From Deltaproteobacteria bacterium HGW-Deltaproteobacteria-8 (GTDB lineage Bacteria; Desulfobacterota; Desulfovibrionia; Desulfovibrionales; Desulfovibrionaceae), in contig PHAR01000003.1 of NCBI GenBank assembly GCA_002840405.1, positions 65,946 through 129,945 on the forward strand: a DNA stretch of 64,000 bases. The letters run 5' to 3'. This document shows, in pieces, positions 7,665 to 16,182 of the stretch. A program made the position numbers and the translations under genes. Numbering within the stretch: position 1 is the stretch's first letter; each line of letters opens with the position of its first letter. The notes below the pieces were generated by a model, which saw only the letters and a program-made list of their open reading frames with translations, did no database searches and was not told the origin of the DNA.

Positions 7665-10412
7665 CTAGGCCTTGGGCAGGCGCAGGGACAGGGTGGTGGA
7701 TTCGGGGCTGGTGCTGGCGTTCAGGCTGCCGCCAAAGGTGTTGGCGATGAATTTGGAGGCGTAGCGTGCGCGGGCCAGGCCATCGCCGGGTTCCTTGCCC
7801 ACGGGCTTGTCGAAGAAGCTGGCCAGTTGGTCCGGGGTGAGGGTGCCGGGCCGGGTGATGTCCAGGCACAGGAGTTTGGCCTTCTTGTCCAGGTGCAGGG
7901 AGGCGCGGACGCTGGACTGTCGGGGTGCGGCTTCCAGGGCGTCGCGCAGCAGGTTCAGCACCAGGGCGTGGGCCGGGATGGTGTCGCCGGGGCCGGGCAG
8001 GGTGGTGTCTTGCGGCAGGGGCGAGTCGCCCAGCAGCAGCTCCAGGTCGATGTGCCTGCTGGCGGCGAGCTGGCCGACGTCCTTGGCGGCGCGCCGGGCC
8101 ACCACGGCCAGGTCCAGGTTGCGGCCCGGCGGCATGTGGTACAGGCCGCGCTCCATGCGGAAGATGTCCACGGCCATGTTCACGGTGTTGACGATGCGGT
8201 AGCCGGAGTCGCGGATGACGGTGAGCTTTTGCGTCTGCGCCGGGGTGGTGGCTGGGTCGTCCAGCAGCTCCTGGGGCAGGTGGATGAAGGCCGTGAGGGA
8301 GTGCCCCAGCTCATAGCGCGTGATGGCCTCGATCTCGCGCACGAGGTTCTCCATGTCGTGTTCCAGGCTCACGTCGCGGAAATTGAGCAGCCTGCTGCCC
8401 GTGTTTATGTCGTTGTCTTCGAGCCCGCCCTCTGGATTTGCTGTCGGGTGGGAGCGGAAGACCAGGGTCTGCCCGGTGGTGGTGGCCAGGGTCAGGCCGT
8501 CCTCGCTGTCTGCCGGGTCGGCGAGGAGCTTGCGCATGCGCGCGAGGAAGGCCTCCGGGCGTTGCAGGTGTTTGGCCAGAAGCGGCAGCAGTGTTTCCAG
8601 CGGGCTGGCCTGGTCGGTCTCGGTGAGGCCGAAGAGAATCGGGAAGCGCGGGTTCCAGGCGGTGATGTTGCCGCGCCCGTCCACGGCGGCCACGGCGTCT
8701 TCGGTCAGGGCCAGGTGCGTGGACAGGAGGCTTGCGCAGGCGTCGCGCGCGGTTGCTGCGTCCTGGCCTTGGCGTTCGGCCTCGGCCAGGGAGTTGCCCT
8801 TTTCGATGAGCCGCGTGGCCAGGCTGTCGCGTTCGGCCTCCAGGTCCTGGACGCTCTTCTGGCTGGCGTCGCGGGAGGTTTCGGCCGCGTCCAGCTGTTG
8901 GCGCAGCGCGTCCAGCTCACTGGTAAGGGCGGCATGCCCGGCCTGGGAGGACGCGGTCAGCGCGGCCAGTTCGGCGTCCAGCCGGTCGCGTTCGGCCTCC
9001 GCTGCCTGGGCCTTGGCCTGGAGCTCCTTCTTGGTAGCGCCCAGGTTGACCAGCAGCTCCTGGGTCTCGGCCACGGCGCGGGACTGTTCGCGCAGGCGCT
9101 CGTCCTTGAAGGCGTGCAGGCCCTCCTGTTCGGCCAGGCGTTCGGAAAGGGTCTGGCTGTTGCGCACGGCCTCCCCGGCCTCGGTCTCCAGGGCCTGGAC
9201 GCGCTCCTGGGCCTGGGCCAGCCGGGTCTGGAGTTCGGCCTCCTCGGCGCGGCGGGCCGAGGACATGCGTGAGCCGGTCTCGGCCAGGTGGGCGCGCATG
9301 GCTTCGGCCTCGGAAGCCAGGGTGGCGTGGGCCTCCTGCGCCTTGCGCAGCTCCTCGCGGGCGTGGTTCACGTCCGCAAGGGCCTGGGACTGGGCGATTT
9401 CAGCCTCGCGCCGGGCCAGCAGGGTCTGGCTCTCGGCCTTGTCCACGGCCTCCTGGGCCTGTTGGCGGAGCTTGCGCAGCTCCTCGCGGGAGGCGTCGGC
9501 CTCGGCGCGGGCGTTGTCGATCTCCTTGAGGGCCAGCTCGTGCGCCCCTTCCACCTCGCGCTGGGCGGCCAGGGCGGAGTGGGCCTCGGCCATCCGGGTC
9601 TCCAGCTCCATGCGCCGGGTCTCCAGGGCCTTGACCTTGGCCACGAGGGTGCTCAGGCGCATCTGGGACTGGGCCTCGGCCTCGGCGAATTCGGCCTTGA
9701 GGGCGGCCAGCTCGCTGGCCGCGGTTCCGGCTTGCGCCTCCTTGGCGGTGGCCAGCTCGGCCTTGAGGGCTTCCCGGGCCGCGCGCTGGGCCGTGCCCCA
9801 GGACTTGGCCTGGGCCAGTTCGGTGCCCAGGGTGGTGGCGCGCTCCCGGAGCATGCGCGCGGCGTCCAAGGCGCGCCGGACTTCACTCTCGCGCTGGGCC
9901 ACCAGGGCTGCGAGGCGTTCGGTCTCGGCCCTGTCGGCCGCGTTTGCAGCGGGGGCGGGTTGTTGCGTGGCGGCATTTCCGGTCCAGGTCAGGCAGTGGC
10001 CGATGAGCATGCGCTCGAAGAAGCGCTCCACATCCTCATGGGCGCGGGAGCGGGAGTCCTTGTCCACCCAGGACTCGCGCACCAGGTCGTCATAGGCCCG
10101 GCGCATCAGGCGCAGGACCCGGAGCGAGGCGGGCATGTCCAGGCCGGCCTGCTGGTGTAGCTGGGCCTGTTCGCGGCCAAGCTGCGCGGCGGGGTCGGTG
10201 GTGTGGTCGGCGTTGGCCGAGGGCCGTCCCTCCGCGTCCAGCACCTGGGCCAGTACCCGGGAGCTGCCGGAGACGGCGCTCTCGATGGTTTCCTCGGTCA
10301 GGGGGTGGCCTGCGTGCTCGGCCAGTTTTTGCAGGCGCACGCCCAGCCAGGGGCCGTTGGCCAGCGCCAGCCCGGCCAGGGTCATGCTGTCGGAAGGCGT
10401 GCTGTCGCTCAT
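7665..10412 (-). CDS. Long coiled-coil sensor protein with PAS-like and degenerate kinase-type domains
   Basis: A 915-residue protein starting MSDSTPSDSM after a GAGGAG site. Residues ~1-150 are helical. Residues ~170-560 are a long Ala/Glu/Arg-rich heptad coiled coil. A PAS-like segment follows (TEDAVAAVDGRGNITAWNP). The last ~200 residues resemble a histidine kinase dimerisation and ATPase region (LVLNLLRDALEAAP as a weak N-box). No clear H-box is present, and the N-box Asn is replaced by Asp, so autokinase activity is doubtful. It lies 23 bp downstream of the HDOD gene in the same operon, which suggests a scaffold or sensor role in the same signalling path. Confidence 0.7.
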   Translation of the reverse strand: MSDSTPSDSMTLAGLALANGPWLGVRLQKLAEHAGHPLTEETIESAVSGSSRVLAQVLDAEGRPSANADHTTDPAAQLGREQAQLHQQAGLDMPASLRVLRLMRRAYDDLVRESWVDKDSRSRAHEDVERFFERMLIGHCLTWTGNAATQQPAPAANAADRAETERLAALVAQRESEVRRALDAARMLRERATTLGTELAQAKSWGTAQRAAREALKAELATAKEAQAGTAASELAALKAEFAEAEAQSQMRLSTLVAKVKALETRRMELETRMAEAHSALAAQREVEGAHELALKEIDNARAEADASREELRKLRQQAQEAVDKAESQTLLARREAEIAQSQALADVNHAREELRKAQEAHATLASEAEAMRAHLAETGSRMSSARRAEEAELQTRLAQAQERVQALETEAGEAVRNSQTLSERLAEQEGLHAFKDERLREQSRAVAETQELLVNLGATKKELQAKAQAAEAERDRLDAELAALTASSQAGHAALTSELDALRQQLDAAETSRDASQKSVQDLEAERDSLATRLIEKGNSLAEAERQGQDAATARDACASLLSTHLALTEDAVAAVDGRGNITAWNPRFPILFGLTETDQASPLETLLPLLAKHLQRPEAFLARMRKLLADPADSEDGLTLATTTGQTLVFRSHPTANPEGGLEDNDINTGSRLLNFRDVSLEHDMENLVREIEAITRYELGHSLTAFIHLPQELLDDPATTPAQTQKLTVIRDSGYRIVNTVNMAVDIFRMERGLYHMPPGRNLDLAVVARRAAKDVGQLAASRHIDLELLLGDSPLPQDTTLPGPGDTIPAHALVLNLLRDALEAAPRQSSVRASLHLDKKAKLLCLDITRPGTLTPDQLASFFDKPVGKEPGDGLARARYASKFIANTFGGSLNASTSPESTTLSLRLPKA

Positions 10413-10435
10413 GAGCCTCCTCGGGACGGGCGTGG

Positions 10436-11722
10436 TCAGGCCAGGTGCCGGTCTTTTCCGCCCTTGCCGTTGGCATGGGGGGGCAGGGCGGACAGAAGTG
10501 TGTCGGCCCACTGGAAGGAGGTGTTGTAGGCATCGGCCACGGAACCGGTGGGCAGGCCCAGCGCCAAGGCGTACTGGGCCATGTCGTCCCAGCGGGTGTC
10601 CTCAATGGCCTGGGCGATGCCGAGCCAGGGGGCGTAGGGGCCGGGCTGGCCGCAGAGGCCTGCCCGGATATCGTCGTCCAGGGCCAGCTTGTCCAGCACG
10701 TTGCCCATGGGCATGTCCAGCATGGCCGGGAGCAGGGAGAGCAGGCCGAACAGGAACAGGCTCTCAGCGTTCTCGCGGTGCGCGGAGGCCATGGCCAGAA
10801 GCTCGAAGAACTTGGCCCGCTGGGCCGAGAGGTGGAGCAGTTCGCGGGCCTTGGTGGAGGGCGTCATGTCGGCCATGACCATGACCCGGAGCCAGGCGCA
10901 GAGGTGCGCCCAGCCGGCCAGGAGCACGGCCTGGCGCACGGAGGAGACCTTCTTCAAGAGCCCGAAGTGCGCGGAGTTGAGCATGGAGAGCACCCGGTAC
11001 GACACGGAGGCGTCGGCCTCGATGGCGGCCACCAGCCGGTCCGTGGGCGGCTCCGGGTGGGACAGCAGGTTCAACAGGTTCAGGCGGGTGGTCTCTGTGG
11101 CCGAGATCTTGCGCTGGGTCAGGGTCTTGGGCTCGCGGAAGAAGTGCCCGGAGAAAAGGGTGAAACCCAGGGACCGGGCCAGATTCTCGGAGTCGTGGCT
11201 CTCCACGCGTTTCGCCAAGAGGATAAGGCCCCTGGCCAAAAGCGCCTGGGCAGTGTCGGTCAGGCCCTTGATCCCGCCCATGGGGGCGCGCAGGTCCAGG
11301 ATGACGATGTTCACAAGCTCGAGCAGGGGGCTGTCCTCGGGCAGGGGGCCGGTGAGGTCCAGGGCCAGCATGTAGCCTTCCTCGCGCAGGGAGCGCAGGG
11401 CCTCCAGGTAGGGCGGCGAGGCGAGGTCGTCATGGGCGAGGACCGGAAGCAAGCAGTCCGGTCCCAGGGCCTTGGGCACGGCCGTGGTCACCACCGGGGC
11501 GGGCAGATGGATCAGGGCCTTGTGCTTCAGTCCGCAGGTATCCATGCAGGCGGGCAGGCACTGGATCACTGAGAGGGTGGCCTGCACGGGGTCCGTGAAT
11601 TCGGAATAAGTGTGATCCAGGCATCGGCGATAGTAATGGAAATAGCCCCAGGTGTTCAGGGACTCGTCGAGCACGGGCTGGCGGGCCACGAAGAGTGTCT
11701 CGTAATGGGGTTGGGGCATCAT
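10436..11722 (-). CDS. EAL-like/HDOD domain signalling protein (YuxH-like)
   Basis: A 428-residue protein starting MMPQPHYETLFVARQPVLD. The N-terminal half has the RQPVLD...GYFHYYR start and the LLAKRVES...FTLFSGHFF motifs of a degenerate EAL domain, lacking the catalytic EAL and metal residues. The C-terminal half (~residues 200-400) is an HDOD domain (LVAAIEADASVSYRVLSMLN, VSSVRQAVLLAGW). Proteins of this layout are signalling modules without known catalysis, often tied to c-di-GMP or motility control. First gene of an operon with the coiled-coil protein and divergent from a diguanylate cyclase, with only 27 bp between starts. Choice between two adjacent ATG codons is uncertain. Confidence 0.85.
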   Translation of the reverse strand: MMPQPHYETLFVARQPVLDESLNTWGYFHYYRRCLDHTYSEFTDPVQATLSVIQCLPACMDTCGLKHKALIHLPAPVVTTAVPKALGPDCLLPVLAHDDLASPPYLEALRSLREEGYMLALDLTGPLPEDSPLLELVNIVILDLRAPMGGIKGLTDTAQALLARGLILLAKRVESHDSENLARSLGFTLFSGHFFREPKTLTQRKISATETTRLNLLNLLSHPEPPTDRLVAAIEADASVSYRVLSMLNSAHFGLLKKVSSVRQAVLLAGWAHLCAWLRVMVMADMTPSTKARELLHLSAQRAKFFELLAMASAHRENAESLFLFGLLSLLPAMLDMPMGNVLDKLALDDDIRAGLCGQPGPYAPWLGIAQAIEDTRWDDMAQYALALGLPTGSVADAYNTSFQWADTLLSALPPHANGKGGKDRHLA

Positions 11723-11749
11723 TTCAGGCAGTCCTGGGTGAGGTGTTGA

Positions 11750-12769
11750 GTGATATTGGATTACGGACATGGACATATTACGAAACAAATGCTAGCGACT
11801 CCTATCATGAATGTAAAGGCACTGTTGGAAGAAGGAGCGGGTGGGGAATACCTCTCGCACCTGTTCAGCATAGAGCGTTATGCCTGGATGGCGCTGTCCT
11901 ATGACATGGCCCTGGCCGTGGACATGGACGGTTGCGTTCTGGAGGCCAACGCCGCCTGGGCTCGCGCCTCCGGCTACTGGCCCGAAGCCCTGCGCGGCCA
12001 GTATCTGCTGGAATTCATGGACTTCGAGGACCGCGAGCGCGTGCTTTCCCAGTTCCAGTCGCTCATCACCAGCGACGCCGCCACCACCACCTTCGACTTC
12101 CGTTTCCGCTGCGCCGATGGGGAGTTCAAGCGTTTCAACTGGAACATGCTCTTTTCCCCGGATAGCGAAATATTTTATTGCATCGTCAAAGATTTGAGCG
12201 AGGTCCACGACCTGCGCCACGCCGCCTACCACGATACCCTGACCGGCCTGCCCAACCGCCTCTTTCTTACCGACGCCCTGCCGCGCCTCATCGACTCCGC
12301 AGCGGAAAACAACCACACCCTGGCTCTCATGTTCCTCGACCTGGACGGCTTCAAGCAGGTCAACGACACCCTCGGCCACCAGGCCGGCGACATCCTGCTG
12401 CAGGCCGTGGCCGAGCGCCTGCGCCAGTGCATCTCGCGACCGGAGAACTGCGTGCGCCTTGGCGGCGACGAGTTCGTGCTCCTGGAGACCTGGCCCTGCG
12501 AGTGCCACGGGGCCGAGCTCCTGGCCGAGCGCGTCATCGCCGCCGTGAACCAGCCGGTCGGCATCGACGGCCGGGAGGTGCGCGTGGGCGTGTCCATCGG
12601 CATCGCCGTGGCCCCTGCCGACGCCGAAGCGCCCGCCGCGCTCATGGAGCTGGCCGACCAGGCCATGTACCGCGCCAAGCGTGGCGGCAAGAACCGTTAT
12701 TTCTATGCCGCAGTGGCCCAGGACGCCTGCACTTCCTCGGGGGTTGAGTCCGCCGCGGCAGAAGCGTAG
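11750..12769 (+). CDS. PAS-GGDEF diguanylate cyclase
   Basis: A 339-residue protein. A PAS domain (~residues 40-160) precedes a complete GGDEF domain (~170-325) with DTLTGLPNR, FLDLDGFKQVND and the active site RLGGDEFV (residues 236-243). It should make cyclic di-GMP from two GTP. The inhibitory RxxD site upstream of GGDEF is RPEN, so product inhibition is probably weak. There is no membrane segment. The GTG at 11750 has GAGG six bases upstream and is preferred; ATG codons at 11789 and 11807 lack a ribosome binding site. It is divergent from the HDOD gene, suggesting shared control. Confidence 0.9.
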   Translation: MILDYGHGHITKQMLATPIMNVKALLEEGAGGEYLSHLFSIERYAWMALSYDMALAVDMDGCVLEANAAWARASGYWPEALRGQYLLEFMDFEDRERVLSQFQSLITSDAATTTFDFRFRCADGEFKRFNWNMLFSPDSEIFYCIVKDLSEVHDLRHAAYHDTLTGLPNRLFLTDALPRLIDSAAENNHTLALMFLDLDGFKQVNDTLGHQAGDILLQAVAERLRQCISRPENCVRLGGDEFVLLETWPCECHGAELLAERVIAAVNQPVGIDGREVRVGVSIGIAVAPADAEAPAALMELADQAMYRAKRGGKNRYFYAAVAQDACTSSGVESAAAEA

Positions 12770-12850
12770 ACAGGCCGCGGTAGACAGGCCGCAAGAGCCT
12801 GCGGCACCCGCCGCCACAGCCCACAGCCCACAGCCCCGTCGGAGAACCCC

Positions 12851-14557
12851 ATGCCCCCGCTTGCCCGGAACCAGTCCACCCTGGCCGCCATGGCCACGGC
12901 CCTTGTGGCCCTGGCCGCCGCCATGGCCCTCAACTTCGCCTTCTGGTGGGTCCAGGGCCGCCCCCAGGTCATTCCCGACGCGCTGGACCCGCGCATCAAG
13001 AGCGCCTCCTTCAGTCCCTACCGCACGGGCCAGAGCCCCTTTGCCCAGCCGTTCACCCGCGCGCAGCTGGAACAGGACGTGGCGCTCGCCGCCAAGCACT
13101 TCGAGCGCATCCGCACCTACGCCAACGGCGCCCAGTTCGCCCCGGTGCCGGAGCTGGCGCAGAAGTTTGGCCTCAAGGTCATCCTGGGGGCCTGGATCGG
13201 CGCGGACCTGAAGGACAACGAGGAGGAGATCGCCGGGCTCATCAAGGCCGCCAACGCCTATCCGGACACCGTGGAGCGCGTGGTGGTGGGCAACGAGGTG
13301 CTGCTGCGCCAGGAGATCACCCCGGAGCTGCTCCTGGGCTACATCCGCCGCGTCAAGGCCGCCGTGAAGCAGCCCGTGACCTATGCCGACGTCTGGGCCT
13401 ACTGGCTGGAGAACCCCAAGGTCGCGGCCGCGGTGGACTCCATCACCATCCACATCCTGCCCTACTGGGAGAACACGCCCACCCCGCTGGAGCGCGTGAT
13501 CCCGCACATGCTGGACGCCCACGCCAAGATCGCCGCCGCCTATCCGGGCAAGCCCATTCTCATCGGGGAAATCGGCTGGCCCAGCGCGGGCCGCGTGCGC
13601 AAGGACGCCGTGCCTGGCCGCGTGGCCCAGGCCCGCTTCGTGCGCGAGATCATCAACACCGCGCACGAGCGCGGCATTGACTACAACATCTTCGAGCTCT
13701 TCGACGAGCCCTGGAAGACCCAGCAGGAGGGCACCGTGGGCGGCAGCTGGGGCCTGGTGGACTCGGACCGGCACATGAAGTTCCCCCTCACCGGTCCGGT
13801 GTCCGAGAAGCCATACTGGCGCAAGGCGTTTGCGCTGTCCTCGCTTGCTGCGGCGCTGCTCTGCGGCCTGGCCCTGTTCCTGCGGCCCCCGCGCGGCCCC
13901 TTCTTTGGCACCGGGCGGGCCGCGCTGGTGGCCCTGGCCGCCCAGGGCCTGTGCACGCTTTTGGCCGTCAGCGCCGAGCAGTCCCTGCGCCTGGCCTACG
14001 GCCTGGGCGGCGTCATCAGCGGGGTGCTCATGACCGGCGGCGGCGCGATGCTGTGCCTGCTGGTGTTCAGCGAGCTGGCCGATGTGGCGGGCGGGCGGGG
14101 CGCAGGCCCCAGGCCGCTGCAACCGGTCATCGCCCGGCTGGAGGCCCTGCGCTCGCTGCGCTTCAGGCCTTCCGGCGCGGAGGACTCGTGGCGCGCCCTG
14201 GTTGTCGGCTGGCTGGATCTCGTCTTCGGGCTGGCCGCCCTGGCCCTCACCGTGGGGCTGATCATCGACCCGCGCTACCGCGACTTCCGCGTGGCCCAGT
14301 TCCTGCCCGTGGGCTTGTGCATGCTCCTGCGGCTTTGGGCCACGCATGAGCCGCCCCGGCCCGTGGGCACCCCGCGCGAGGAATGGCTGCTGGTGGGCGT
14401 GTTTGTGCTGGGAGCGGTGTGGATTCCGGTGCAGGAGGGGCTGGTGAACCAGGCCGCCTGGGCCTGGAGCGCCACGCTGCTGCTCCTGGCCCTGTCCTGG
14501 GGGCTGTCCATCCACCGCCAGGGACAGGCCCGGCGCCAGGGCCAGACCCCCGGCTAG
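12851..14557 (+). CDS. Membrane-bound GH17-like glycosidase/transglycosylase
   Basis: A 568-residue protein. One N-terminal membrane segment (~10-35) is followed by a periplasmic TIM-barrel domain (~50-310) resembling glycoside hydrolase family 17, with acid/base Glu149 in VVVGNEVLLR and nucleophile Glu240 in IGEIGWPSAG. The C-terminal half (~320-560) has about seven hydrophobic segments. GH17 enzymes cleave or transfer beta-1,3-glucan chains; bacterial membrane forms are linked to cyclic or linear beta-glucan synthesis. Substrate here is inferred only from the family. The gene stands alone between the diguanylate cyclase and a convergent methyltransferase. Confidence 0.8.
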   Translation: MPPLARNQSTLAAMATALVALAAAMALNFAFWWVQGRPQVIPDALDPRIKSASFSPYRTGQSPFAQPFTRAQLEQDVALAAKHFERIRTYANGAQFAPVPELAQKFGLKVILGAWIGADLKDNEEEIAGLIKAANAYPDTVERVVVGNEVLLRQEITPELLLGYIRRVKAAVKQPVTYADVWAYWLENPKVAAAVDSITIHILPYWENTPTPLERVIPHMLDAHAKIAAAYPGKPILIGEIGWPSAGRVRKDAVPGRVAQARFVREIINTAHERGIDYNIFELFDEPWKTQQEGTVGGSWGLVDSDRHMKFPLTGPVSEKPYWRKAFALSSLAAALLCGLALFLRPPRGPFFGTGRAALVALAAQGLCTLLAVSAEQSLRLAYGLGGVISGVLMTGGGAMLCLLVFSELADVAGGRGAGPRPLQPVIARLEALRSLRFRPSGAEDSWRALVVGWLDLVFGLAALALTVGLIIDPRYRDFRVAQFLPVGLCMLLRLWATHEPPRPVGTPREEWLLVGVFVLGAVWIPVQEGLVNQAAWAWSATLLLLALSWGLSIHRQGQARRQGQTPG

Positions 14558-14599
14558 GTTGAGAGGCTGGGGGGCGGGAGCTCCCTTCGACGTTCTTCG

Positions 14600-16003
14600 C
14601 TACCTGTCCGACCAGAGCAGGCGGCGGCCCTTGCGCGTGAGCAGCCCCAGGGCCAGGCCCTGGAAGTACAGCCCCACCAGGTTGCCTGTGCCGGGCAGGT
14701 CCAGGCTGCGGCCGGTGAGCAGGTCCAGGATGGCTTGCGGCTCGTCCACGTCCAGGCGCATGTCCGGCGGCAGCGTGGCCGCCGGGGGCAGGAGCAGCCG
14801 GGCGCGCGGGTCGGGCCGGAAACGCCCGGCCGAGGCCGAGCCCAGCGGGAAGCCCTGCCAGCGCAGCCCCGGGCTGCGGCCCATGAGCGAGAGCGCCTGC
14901 TCGTGCAGAAAATAGACCTTGCCGCCGAAGTCGCGCACCTCGCCCGGCGGCAGGTTGCCCGGCGCAAGCGGTCCGGCTGCGGCCAGATCTTTGGCCGAGA
15001 GCTCGTGTCCGCCGATCTCCACCTCGCGCCCTGCGCCGTCCTCGCCTTGCGCATCCAGCGCCCCGCCGCCCTGCTTCACGAAGCGCGCCAGGAAGAAGCC
15101 CTGGCCGCCGCCGGAGTCTTCCGTCGCCCCGGCCCTCTGCTCCGCCTCCTGGTCCGCTTTTGTCCCGCCCACGCGCAGCACGCCGGAAAGGCCGGGCAGG
15201 GCCGGTTCGCGCGGGGTGAAGCCCAGGGGCGCGGGCAGGGGCGAGAGCTCCAGCGGCAGCTCGGAAAGCGCCCAGGCGGCCTGCTCCTCGTTTTCGCGCA
15301 CGTGGGTGGTGCAGGTGGAGTACATGAGCGTTCCGCCGGGCTTGAGCAGCGTGGCCGCGTGGGCCAGCAGCGTGCGCTGCAGGCGGACGAGCGTCTCGGC
15401 CTTTTCCGGGGTCCACAGGGTCATGACCAGCGGGTTCTTGTCGGCCGTGCCCCAGCCGCTGCACGGCGGGTCGAGCAGGACGCAGTCCAGGCTTTCCAGG
15501 GGCAGGGGCAGGTGCTGGGCCTCGGCCCCGGCGGTGGCCACACCCGCCGCGTTCATGCGCCGCAGGTTCTGGCGCAGGGTGGCCAGGCGGTCGCGCGAGG
15601 CCTCGGCCGCCAGCACGAAGCCTTCCCGGCCCACGGCCAGGGCCAGGATGCCGGTCTTGCCGCCGGGGCTGGCGCACATGTCCAGGCAGAGGTCGCCGGG
15701 CCGGGCGCCGAGCATGGCCGGGGGCAGCATGGACGAGCGGTCCTGGATGTAGATGAGCCCGAAGCTCGCGGCCAGAGACGAGCCCAGGGGGAAGGGCTCA
15801 TGGGTGAGTCTGCGTGCGCTGGCCAGAAAGGGCTCGGGCTCGAAGGCGAAGCCCTGGGCGGTGAGCAGCGCCTCCACCAGCACGGCCTGATCCGGCGCGG
15901 TGGTGATGCGGAAGCTGCGGGCCTGGGGCGTCCTGGCGGCCTTGGCCGTCTTGGTCGTCTTGGCCGCGCTGATCGTCTTGATCGTTTTGGTCCTTTTGGT
16001 CAT
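14600..16003 (-). CDS. NOL1/NOP2/Sun-family RNA m5C methyltransferase
   Basis: A 467-residue protein starting MTKRTKTIKTIS. The SAM-binding motif LCLDMCASPGGKTG and the two catalytic cysteines in DPPCSGWG and STCTTH are intact. The C-terminal third matches the RsmF-type RNA-binding extension (GGKVYFLHEQALSLM). It likely methylates cytosine-5 in rRNA, or tRNA; the exact site cannot be assigned. The first ~25 residues are a Lys/Thr/Ala-rich tail. The ATG at 16001-16003 gives a natural start; the open frame continues upstream without similarity. Confidence 0.9.
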   Translation of the reverse strand: MTKRTKTIKTISAAKTTKTAKAARTPQARSFRITTAPDQAVLVEALLTAQGFAFEPEPFLASARRLTHEPFPLGSSLAASFGLIYIQDRSSMLPPAMLGARPGDLCLDMCASPGGKTGILALAVGREGFVLAAEASRDRLATLRQNLRRMNAAGVATAGAEAQHLPLPLESLDCVLLDPPCSGWGTADKNPLVMTLWTPEKAETLVRLQRTLLAHAATLLKPGGTLMYSTCTTHVRENEEQAAWALSELPLELSPLPAPLGFTPREPALPGLSGVLRVGGTKADQEAEQRAGATEDSGGGQGFFLARFVKQGGGALDAQGEDGAGREVEIGGHELSAKDLAAAGPLAPGNLPPGEVRDFGGKVYFLHEQALSLMGRSPGLRWQGFPLGSASAGRFRPDPRARLLLPPAATLPPDMRLDVDEPQAILDLLTGRSLDLPGTGNLVGLYFQGLALGLLTRKGRRLLWSDR

Positions 16004-16182
16004 GGGCCGGGCATAGCCCGCGGCAGGGGGGCTTGGCAATGTCCGGCCCGGCGATTTCGGCCGGGGAGACGCGGCAAGGTTTCTTTTGCATGCCACAGGC
16101 GTTGGTGCTATTGGCGGAAGACGGAAAACGGCACCAACGCCGGAAGAGCCAACGTATTTCCCTCGCAGAGGAGGAGCTCGAA

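Noticed and set aside
8320-10095. A 591-codon Ser/Arg-rich open frame on the plus strand
   Set aside because: It is antisense to the Ala/Glu-rich coiled-coil region of the kinase-like protein, which explains the composition.
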